A DNA stretch of 11,307 bases from Anaerolinea sp. GTDB lineage: Bacteria; Chloroflexota; Anaerolineae; Anaerolineales; Anaerolineaceae. The stretch is from positions 1 to 11,307 of the forward strand of contig PNNU01000067.1 in the NCBI GenBank assembly GCA_013824385.1. Direction: 5' to 3'. Shown piece by piece: positions 1 through 5,644 of this stretch. A program made the translations under genes and the position numbers. Each line of letters begins with the position of its first letter. The first letter of the stretch is position 1. The notes beneath the pieces were generated by a model. The model saw only the letters and a program-made list of their open reading frames with translations, was not told the DNA's origin and ran no database searches.

Positions 1-331
1 CAAGCATGGATGATTCCAGTTGAGAAACAATATCTCTTTCGGTTGACCATTTGCTTGCTTGTTGGTTTTCAAGGCGATAACGGGTATCATAGAAATCAAC
101 AGCATATCGATTGATTGCAGTGACTAAAACACCCGTACCCATTTGTCCCATACCAGTGCCATAGTAAGAATTAGTCAGAGTGACTGAGGGTGCCGCGGTG
201 ATCTGCGCATACTGTCTGTGGTACCCTGGTGTGTTTACATTGGCAACGTTATGTTCATAAACTGTCGTTGCCTGCGATTGGCTTAGCAGGGCAGATAAAG
301 CGACGTTGATACTTGCAAGTAAGTTGGCCAT
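1..331 (-). CDS. flgK: FlgK, hook-filament junction protein (N-terminal 110 residues, cut by window edge)
   Basis: The gene runs off the left edge, with 110 complete codons present. The N-terminus reads MANLLASINVALSALLSQSQ and then HNVANVNTPGYHRQ (residues 27-40), the FlgK form of the axial-protein signature. It continues with GTGVLVTAINRYAVDFYDTR (70-89) and then ASKWSTERD and VSQLESSM, all typical of FlgK. FlgK (HAP1) joins hook and filament and is exported with FlgN as chaperone. The start was chosen because it begins at the family N-terminus; no strong ribosome site precedes it, and it starts 9 bases after the flgN stop, so it may depend on translation of flgN. Expression probably comes from the sigma-28 promoter upstream of flgM. 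Confidence 0.94.
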   Translation of the reverse strand, partial: MANLLASINVALSALLSQSQATTVYEHNVANVNTPGYHRQYAQITAAPSVTLTNSYYGTGMGQMGTGVLVTAINRYAVDFYDTRYRLENQQASKWSTERDIVSQLESSML

Positions 332-340
332 GAGCTTATG

Positions 341-862
341 CTACGCTTTCATTCCCATATCACCAAAAGAAGATCCTTCGAGAGATCGCTTGACACCTGG
401 AGGATAATATCCGTCAGATGGATTGGTGATATTGAGTAAAAAGGATTGGGCTGAGATCAACCATTCCAACGCCGTTCGTGCCAGAGCCTGGTTGCCGTAA
501 TTCAAATCTCTGGATTGTTGAACTAACATTGAAATTCCGTCATTTAAACGTTGCAACCGATCTGATTCATCTGAATTAAGACCGGAATATAATTCATTTA
601 TTGAGACTTCAGTGAGTTTTATTCCTAATTCAGTCGCAATCGAAGTAATGAACATTCTGCGTTTTTCTTCAAGGAGTCCAAATTGATCCAGTAGACTTTC
701 TTTTTCTTCAACGATTGACATAATCGAATCTGGATCTTTTTTATTAAGCAGAACGCGTTCTTGTTTGGTTGCGGCAATCAAAGATTGAAGTGTGCGAAAC
801 TCCTGAACTAAGACGTTCTCCAAAGAATTAAGGAGATCTTGTACTTGCGGGTTGTGTTCCAT
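341..862 (-). CDS. flgN: FlgN, chaperone for hook-junction proteins
   Basis: A 173-residue, largely helical protein consistent with FlgN. The long coiled helices start at LLNSLENVLVQEFRTL. A second helix contains IMSIVEEKESLLDQFGLLEEKRR at about 47-69, close to the E-K-E-xLL pattern of the family. The last helices include SRDLNYGNQALARTALEWL (about 117-135), followed by a C-terminal tail with GYYPPG. FlgN binds the C-termini of FlgK and FlgL and delivers them to the FlhA cytoplasmic domain. It lies between flgM (27 bases) and flgK (9 bases) in the classical flgM-flgN-flgK order, which strongly supports the call. The ribosome site is an AGGA about 9 bases before the ATG. Confidence 0.9.
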   Translation of the reverse strand: MEHNPQVQDLLNSLENVLVQEFRTLQSLIAATKQERVLLNKKDPDSIMSIVEEKESLLDQFGLLEEKRRMFITSIATELGIKLTEVSINELYSGLNSDESDRLQRLNDGISMLVQQSRDLNYGNQALARTALEWLISAQSFLLNITNPSDGYYPPGVKRSLEGSSFGDMGMKA

Positions 863-889
863 TTGCCCATCCTAATCATCACAGGTTGA

Positions 890-1192
890 TTATTTAAGGC
901 CAAGCTTGGAGTACATTTTGTCAGCTAAATTCTCGTAGGGGATGTTGTATTCTCCCTTTTGAATTTTTGCTTTGAGGTCATCCACCTTTGCTTGGTCTAC
1001 TTCTGGTGTCTCATTAAGGGCAATGCGTGCTTTTGATAACAAACGAGCATTATCTGAAAGCTCCGCTTTGTCTTTGCTAGGCACAGCAGATGTGTTATTT
1101 GACGAAGCAGTAGAATGTTGCTTGTCTACCTGATTCGCCGCTTCAGTTTTGTTGAAATTTGCGTTACTAATGTTATTGTTTTCTATTTTCAT
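890..1192 (-). CDS. flgM: FlgM, anti-sigma-28 factor
   Basis: A 100-residue protein with the FlgM layout. The N-terminal half (about 1-42) is polar, Asn/Ser/Thr-rich and probably unfolded, as needed for export through the flagellar channel. The C-terminal half (about 43-100) carries the sigma-binding helices: ELSDNARLLSKARIAL, then DQAKVDDLKAKIQKGEYNIP and YENLADKMYSKLG. The VDDLKAKIQKGEY pattern is the family hallmark. FlgM holds FliA inactive until the hook is finished and FlgM is exported. It has its own sigma-28 promoter, so FliA activity raises its own inhibitor, a feedback loop known from enteric bacteria. It is followed after 27 bases by flgN. Confidence 0.94.
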   Translation of the reverse strand: MKIENNNISNANFNKTEAANQVDKQHSTASSNNTSAVPSKDKAELSDNARLLSKARIALNETPEVDQAKVDDLKAKIQKGEYNIPYENLADKMYSKLGLK

Positions 1193-1199
1193 CTTAGCT

Positions 1200-1205
1200 A
1201 CCTCC
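1200..1205 (-). promoter_or_regulatory. Ribosome binding site of flgM
   Basis: GGAGGT on the minus strand lies 7 bases before the flgM ATG at 1192. It is a strong, near-consensus site and fixes the flgM start. Confidence 0.75.
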
Positions 1206-1242
1206 GACTATAAGGGCAAATAAACATCAACCTGTACACTTA

Positions 1243-1269
1243 TCATCGGCCTATATACTCAAAACTTTA
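1243..1269 (-). promoter_or_regulatory. Sigma-28 promoter driving flgM-flgN-flgK
   Basis: On the minus strand TAAAGTTT (1262-1269) is followed after exactly 11 bases by GCCGATGA (1243-1250). Against the consensus TAAAGTTT-N11-GCCGATAA this is 15 of 16 matches with exact spacing. The first three bases of the -35 are the flgG stop codon. Transcription should start near 1235, giving a leader of about 40 bases before the flgM ATG. This places the anti-sigma gene and the hook-junction genes under FliA, encoded in the same cluster. Confidence 0.88.
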
Positions 1270-2007
1270 ACCTTTTCTTAATCGAATTGCGCTATCAATC
1301 ATTTCGGCAGTGGTTTGAAATGCCTTTGAAGCCATTTGGAATGAACGTTGAATCACGATCATGTGAGTCATTTCATCAGCTACATTCACATTTGAACTTT
1401 CAATCGATCCCGGAACAAGCTTACCAAAGTTGATAGATCCTGGTGCTCCTGTTTGAGGTTTTCCTGAATTTAGACTTTCCGTCCAAAGGTTGCTGCCCAT
1501 ATTGATTAATCCGCCAGGATTGGTAAAGCGAGTAAGTTGAATTGTACCGGCCGATACCCAAGCATTATCTACCATTGCATGGACTGTGCCAGTCTGATCA
1601 ACCGTGACTTCAGTTGCTGTGACAGGAATTGTTCCTTGCATAATTATTGGATATCCGCTGCCGTTCACTAATTTTTTATTTTCATCAAGAAGGAAAGATC
1701 CATCGCGGGTATAACCGATTTTTCCGTTGGGAAGCGATACTGAGAAAAATCCTTCTCCATTTATTGCAACGTCAGATTCAATGCCTGTGGTTTTGAGTAA
1801 ACCCTGTGTTGTCATTATCTGAGTTGAACTGGATTTTACGCCTGAACGATTGGCGCCATCCAGAAGTTCCTGGAAATTAATTCTGGAAGTCTTGTATCCA
1901 GTGGTATTGACATTTGCCAGCGAATTACTTGAATTACTCAAATCTGTAATTCGAGAATTCATATCCTGGCTGGATATATTAAGTACCTGGAAAAGAGAAG
2001 GTGACAT
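1267..2007 (-). CDS. flgG: Flagellar rod protein, FlgG/FlgF family (second of two)
   Basis: A 246-residue axial protein. The signature SLANVNTTGYKTSR is at about 29-42, AINGEGFFSVSL at 81-92, and YTRDGSF follows. The C-terminal signature SIESSNVNVADEMTHMIVIQ (201-220) is clearly FlgG-like. The first 25 residues (MSPSLFQVLNISSQDMN and on) diverge from the usual M-x-RALYxAATGM start. The segment after FQELL is short, lacking the roughly 18-residue distal-rod-specific stretch of enteric FlgG. It is thus FlgG-like but atypical. A ribosome site GAGGAT lies 6 bases before the ATG, and the gene follows flgF by 17 bases. Its TAA stop overlaps the -35 element of the flgM promoter, and it is the last gene before the late, sigma-28-controlled module. 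Confidence 0.88.
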   Translation of the reverse strand: MSPSLFQVLNISSQDMNSRITDLSNSSNSLANVNTTGYKTSRINFQELLDGANRSGVKSSSTQIMTTQGLLKTTGIESDVAINGEGFFSVSLPNGKIGYTRDGSFLLDENKKLVNGSGYPIIMQGTIPVTATEVTVDQTGTVHAMVDNAWVSAGTIQLTRFTNPGGLINMGSNLWTESLNSGKPQTGAPGSINFGKLVPGSIESSNVNVADEMTHMIVIQRSFQMASKAFQTTAEMIDSAIRLRKG

Positions 2008-2024
2008 TTATATCCTCGCTTTCA

Positions 2025-2780
2025 TTAGCTAACTCTGCCAAGAGTGGCAATTGATTTACCAAGTAATTCATCCTGGTTTTGTACCATCTGTTGTGCTGCT
2101 TGATAGGATCTGGAAATTTCTATCATCTGGGTCATCAATTGCGCTGAATCCACATTGGATTGTTCAAGTGTGCTTTGCAAGATGGTACCTCCACCTGTAG
2201 CAGCAGGGGTGGCGGTACTTGAAAATGTATTTTCACCGTCGCGGCTGAGGGTAGATTTATCGGCGAAATAGGCAACTCCGATGGTTGCACCGACAACATC
2301 GTTTACAGAAATTACTCCATTTGGTGCAATTGATACATCTCCTTCAGCTAACTTGATAGGTTGTCCGCTTGAAGAAAGGACCATATTGCCGTCAACTGTA
2401 ACCAATTGACCAGAAGCGTCTTTGCTGAAACGTCCGTCACGTGTAAAACGTTCACCATTGGCAGTTCTAATCCTGAAAAAACCATCGCCGTTGATCGCCA
2501 GATCTAACGGACTGTCAGTGTTTTTCAATGTGCCTTGAGTAAAGTCAGTTGTTTCAGGAGCAGCCATTACTCCAAGGCCCATGTTTCCCAAGTAAGTAAT
2601 CTGATCGACACTGTTTTGTGATGGCTGCGTATAGGCACTAGTATTGTCAAATTCATCGAGTGACGTGAGGATTTGTTTAAATCCTGGAGTATCTACATTC
2701 GCTACATCGTGTGCGACTGCCTGCTGGCGATAAACACCGGTTATCATTGCAGATGCCGCTGCATAAAGTCCTTTGATCAT
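2025..2780 (-). CDS. flgF: Flagellar rod protein, FlgF/FlgG family (first of two)
   Basis: A 251-residue axial protein of the FlgE/F/G family. The N-terminal rod signature VANVDTPGFK is at 26-35, after the opening MIKGLYAAASAM. The central AINGDGFFRI (95-104) and FTRDGRF follow. The C-terminal signature has LEQSNVD (205-211) and MTQMIEISRSYQAAQQM, with a tail ending in LGRVS. Such proteins are exported without a cleaved signal and build the rod. It is named flgF because it is first of the pair and because of its tail. However, the segment LGNMGLGVMAAP (64-75) is more typical of FlgG, so the F/G assignment could be reversed. A strong ribosome site (GGAGGTGA, 6 bases before ATG) lies inside the end of the preceding gene. 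Confidence 0.9.
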   Translation of the reverse strand: MIKGLYAAASAMITGVYRQQAVAHDVANVDTPGFKQILTSLDEFDNTSAYTQPSQNSVDQITYLGNMGLGVMAAPETTDFTQGTLKNTDSPLDLAINGDGFFRIRTANGERFTRDGRFSKDASGQLVTVDGNMVLSSSGQPIKLAEGDVSIAPNGVISVNDVVGATIGVAYFADKSTLSRDGENTFSSTATPAATGGGTILQSTLEQSNVDSAQLMTQMIEISRSYQAAQQMVQNQDELLGKSIATLGRVS

Positions 2781-3193
2781 TATTTCACCTCCACATTTGA
2801 AGAGGAAGCCTTGCCCAGATTTAATACAAGGTTTACTTCATCTCTTGTCATTCCTAATTGCCTTGCGATATCAACATCAGGCATGTTTCCTCCTGCCATC
2901 GCTTTTACAATCATGTTTCTTTCACTAATTCCCAGGGAAGGGATGGATCTTTCTGTTGGGGTTGATTTTTGTGCTGCACTCAACAATGTTTGAAAATCGC
3001 TTTGTGCCATTATGCCGGTAGCTTCAGTCGGAGTTGAAGGATTTTTTGCAGTCGTAACAGCGGTTCGTAATTCTTCTACAACAGGGGTGAGTTTCTTAGC
3101 CTGATTTTCTTTTCCCAATACCAGAGCAGTCTCTCGGGCAAGAGTGACCATATTTAAAGTGTCGCTAAGTAGACCTGGAATGGTATTTGACAT
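2780..3193 (-). CDS. Small flagellar-operon protein with C-terminal HTH-like segment, unknown function
   Basis: A 137-residue protein (138 if the first of two adjacent ATGs is used) that I cannot name. The N-terminal half is helical (about 5-50: LARETALVLGKENQAKK, then LTPVVEELRTAV). A Thr/Pro/Ala-rich linker follows at about 50-62. The C-terminal part at about 90-127 looks like a compact helix-turn-helix: IVKAMAGGNMPDVDIARQLG and then TRDEVNLVLNL. That pattern resembles the end of DUF2802/DUF6115-type proteins found in flagellar or chemotaxis operons. The position directly after the sigma-28 gene is that of swrB in Bacillus subtilis, but the N-terminal membrane helix expected of SwrB is absent. 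The gap to fliA is 9 bases, and the TAA overlaps the flgF ATG by one base (TAATG). Function is unknown. Confidence 0.8.
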   Translation of the reverse strand: MSNTIPGLLSDTLNMVTLARETALVLGKENQAKKLTPVVEELRTAVTTAKNPSTPTEATGIMAQSDFQTLLSAAQKSTPTERSIPSLGISERNMIVKAMAGGNMPDVDIARQLGMTRDEVNLVLNLGKASSSNVEVK

Positions 3194-3198
3194 CATAA

Positions 3199-3202
3199 CT
3201 CC
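3199..3202 (-). promoter_or_regulatory. Ribosome binding site deciding the start of the next gene
   Basis: Right after the fliA stop the minus strand reads TAAGGAGTTATGATG, with GGAG at 3199-3202. The first ATG (3194-3196) is only 2 bases from GGAG, while the second (3191-3193) is 5 bases away and better placed. The second ATG was therefore chosen as the start; using the first adds one Met. Confidence 0.6.
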
Positions 3203-3973
3203 TTACGATAGCATCGCTTGCAAATTCAGAATGGCTTGCGAATGAATTTGGCAAGCTCTTGATTCAGACACTTCCAATACTTTTCCAATTTCCTTTAATG
3301 TTAATTCTTCAAAATAATAAAGTGATAAAACAAGCTGGTCTCTCTCAGACATCTTTTTCAAACAACCAACCAGTCTCGATTTAAGATCATTTTCAGAAGC
3401 AATTTCGGCCGGATCGAGCTGATTGTCATCTGCAAGAGTGTCATATAGTGAAGTCTCATTATCTTCGTTATTACTTACCAACGCATCAAGTGAAACGATA
3501 ATCTTATTTGAATCAAGTAATCCTTGATGAACCTTGTCCAAATCAATTCCAAGATAATCAGAAAGTTGTTGTTCGTTGGGAGGTACATTTGTTTGGGTTG
3601 TAAGCGTCTGAATTGCTTTTTGAATGGATTTAGACCGGTGACGGGCAGTACGTGACAGCCAATCAATTGAGCGTAAATAATCGAGAACTTTTCCTCTGAT
3701 ACGTACAGTTGCGTACGTAGAAAATTGAGTTCCAAATCCTGGATTATACCGATCAACAGCATCGATCAATCCTAGCAATCCCTGGTGGACGAGGTCTTCG
3801 TAATCCATTCCTATATCTGAAGAGACGCCAAGTCGGCCAAGTACATAATGGATTAATGACACGTGCCTTAACACCAACTCTTCACGAATTGTTGAAGAGC
3901 GTGAAGCCAGAAATTGATTTAACAAATCAATGTCTGGAATCTGTTTGGTGTTAGCGTCTACTGTTGATATCAT
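3203..3973 (-). CDS. fliA: FliA/WhiG-type sigma-28 factor
   Basis: A 256-residue sigma-70-family protein of FliA/SigD/WhiG type. Region 2 runs from about 35 to 105: RHVSLIHYVL, then YEDLVHQGLLGLIDAVDRY and FSTYATVRIRGKVLDYLRS. The 2.4/3.0 boundary reads DWLSRTARHRSK (104-115), like the D-xPRSxR stretch of FliA. Region 3 covers about 115-180. Region 4 is at about 205-253, with the HTH segment LTLKEIGKVLEVSESRACQI. There is no region 1.1. It should direct late flagellar genes, and a near-perfect sigma-28 promoter lies upstream of flgM in this window. Its ATG overlaps the preceding TGA and has no strong ribosome site of its own, which points to translational coupling. Its inhibitor FlgM is encoded about 2 kb downstream. 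Confidence 0.95.
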   Translation of the reverse strand: MISTVDANTKQIPDIDLLNQFLASRSSTIREELVLRHVSLIHYVLGRLGVSSDIGMDYEDLVHQGLLGLIDAVDRYNPGFGTQFSTYATVRIRGKVLDYLRSIDWLSRTARHRSKSIQKAIQTLTTQTNVPPNEQQLSDYLGIDLDKVHQGLLDSNKIIVSLDALVSNNEDNETSLYDTLADDNQLDPAEIASENDLKSRLVGCLKKMSERDQLVLSLYYFEELTLKEIGKVLEVSESRACQIHSQAILNLQAMLS

Positions 3974-4296
3974 GCATTAGTGTCCATTGAATTTCCGGAT
4001 GAAGCCATTTCGTTATTGTCTGCTTCTTTTAACATACTTCTGGCTGAGTCGATCACTCCTTTAGAAACGATCCAGGATGCAAACCAAACAATGAGACCCA
4101 AGCCTAAAACAGTCACTCCACCTCGCAACAAAGCCACCCAATAAGGATTGCCATTTGCAAAAGTAAGTACTACTACAATAACGCCAACCAACACCACAGT
4201 CAATTTAGACAGCGTAAAAACCAACTCAATCAAGACAGGAAGTTTCAAGTTTTGGTTGGAAGAGTATGTTTTGGGTTGAGGTTGATTTTTAGCCAT
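3970..4296 (-). CDS. Small two-helix membrane protein between flhF and fliA, unknown function
   Basis: A 108-residue protein that I do not recognise. It has a polar basic N-terminus (about 1-18), a first hydrophobic helix at about 22-47, a short loop with NGNPYW, a second helix at about 54-77, and a polar, acidic tail (LKEADNNEMASSGNSMD). The basic N-terminus and acidic tail suggest a two-pass hairpin membrane protein with both ends cytoplasmic. It lies 8 bases after flhF, and its TGA overlaps the ATG of fliA (ATGA), so fliA translation is probably coupled to it. The ribosome site for its own start is weak. It occupies the place where flhG is often found but has no ATPase motif. A role linked to FlhF placement or to sigma-28 control is only a positional guess. 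Confidence 0.78.
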   Translation of the reverse strand: MAKNQPQPKTYSSNQNLKLPVLIELVFTLSKLTVVLVGVIVVVLTFANGNPYWVALLRGGVTVLGLGLIVWFASWIVSKGVIDSARSMLKEADNNEMASSGNSMDTNA

Positions 4297-4304
4297 TATT
4301 TACT

Positions 4305-5630
4305 CTATTTTTCTGAAAATTCGCCATCTACAACAGCTGCAGCGAGTTGTTCCGGGTTTCCTGGTTTGAGATTGCCAAAAATTTGATGTCCAGACGAAAC
4401 AAAGTAGAGAGGTAGTTTACTTTTCCATAACAAATTGAAGCTGGCTCCAAATGAACCCGTTTCATCCGTTTTGGTAAGGATCACACCTTTGAGTCCAAAT
4501 TGCTTCAATGTTTTTTCTGTTTGAAGAAGATCTTGATCTTTTGTAGTAGCGGAAGCAACGAGATAGGTACAGCCGGCCGGTATAGTTGAAAGAAATGATC
4601 CCAACTCAACAACATTATCTTCATTACGCGGATTGCAACCTGCAGTATCTATCAGGATTAGATCAGCATCTTTTTGGGATTCAATTAATTCAGCCAATTC
4701 CTGGGGTGTATAAGCAAGAAACAAGGGAATACCAAGCGTTTCAGCATAAGTACGAGCTTCTGATATAGCAGAAGTACGTACAGTATCCGCTTCAATCCAA
4801 ACCACTTTTTTACCCATGGTGATCATATAGAAAGAGGCTAATTTCGCGCAGCAAGAGGTTTTTCCACATCCACTGAGACCAGTTAATGCCATCACTTTAC
4901 TAGGAACGAGTGCCAAGGATTTTCTCGATGGTGGCAGGCTTGCAGATAATTGATGCTTGATAAATCGGTCCAAACGGGAGAAATCTTCCAGAATAGCAGG
5001 ACTGAGAGCATCAAGATTGGTATCAATAATCTTATTTATTAATTGGGCATTAACACCTTGATCAAGCAAGCTTTGTTTAATAGCTATTAATACAGAAGGA
5101 ATTTCAGTGTTAGGTTTCTTTTCAACCACAACAGTGTTAGTTTTTAATATTGCTGCTTCTGTTTTTTCAGATAACTGATTAAGATTTGGGTCATGGACCT
5201 CACGAATAGCCTTGAAATCCGATAAATCAAAATGGCTTTCTTCTGAATCTGTGTTTTTTGCAGTAGATATCGGTTTTTCTTTAGTAAGGTCAACAACCGG
5301 AAGAAGATTATCTGTTGTAGAAAGCTTTTGACCAGTAACAAGCAATTTTAAGTTTTCAATTTCTTTCTTTAGCTCTTCTTGAGTCAAAGAAATTCTGTTT
5401 TCCTGATTCTTTAACACAACATCTTCATTTTTATCTAATGATGAGGTTTTCTCTACTTTTTTTGAAGCTTTTGATGCGATAACTTCAACACCAGGTTTCT
5501 TCCACGCTGCCCAAATCGGACCATTTGGTACTTCACGCATGGAAATAATCATGGCATCTGATCCCAATTCGGCTTGTACATTTTTCAAAGCCAGCAACAT
5601 GTTAGGTGCGCGGAACGTTTTAGTTAACAT
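4305..5630 (-). CDS. flhF: FlhF, SRP-type GTPase for flagellar placement
   Basis: A 441-residue protein with the FlhF layout. It has an N-terminal B domain starting MLTKTFRAPNMLLAL and including LGSDAMIISMREV, a polar, low-complexity linker of about 60-170, a helical N domain, and an SRP-like G domain from about 240. GTPase motifs are visible: P-loop GLSGCGKTS (251-259), the DTVR region (282-285, then ISEARTYAE), DTAG (328-331) and TKTD (386-389). FlhF sets flagellar number and position, usually with the ATPase FlhG/FleN. No flhG follows; a small membrane-protein gene occupies that place 8 bases downstream. The P-loop is unusually Cys-rich (C255, with C260 and C261 after it) compared with the common GPTGVGKTTT form. 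The ribosome site AAAGGAT overlaps the end of flhA. Confidence 0.95.
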   Translation of the reverse strand: MLTKTFRAPNMLLALKNVQAELGSDAMIISMREVPNGPIWAAWKKPGVEVIASKASKKVEKTSSLDKNEDVVLKNQENRISLTQEELKKEIENLKLLVTGQKLSTTDNLLPVVDLTKEKPISTAKNTDSEESHFDLSDFKAIREVHDPNLNQLSEKTEAAILKTNTVVVEKKPNTEIPSVLIAIKQSLLDQGVNAQLINKIIDTNLDALSPAILEDFSRLDRFIKHQLSASLPPSRKSLALVPSKVMALTGLSGCGKTSCCAKLASFYMITMGKKVVWIEADTVRTSAISEARTYAETLGIPLFLAYTPQELAELIESQKDADLILIDTAGCNPRNEDNVVELGSFLSTIPAGCTYLVASATTKDQDLLQTEKTLKQFGLKGVILTKTDETGSFGASFNLLWKSKLPLYFVSSGHQIFGNLKPGNPEQLAAAVVDGEFSEK

Positions 5631-5644
5631 AATCCACTTATCCT

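Noticed and set aside
863..889. Short inverted repeat AATCA / TGATT between flgM and flgN
   Set aside because: Five pairs, AT-rich, with no T-run; too weak to call a terminator or regulatory hairpin.
2257..2264. Perfect sigma-28 -10 box GCCGATAA on the minus strand inside flgF
   Set aside because: The bases at the -35 position (2276-2283, CATCGGAG) do not resemble TAAAGTTT, so it is probably just coding sequence.
3475..3762. 95-codon open frame on the minus strand inside fliA in another frame
   Set aside because: It is contained in the clearly conserved sigma-28 reading frame and has no family features.
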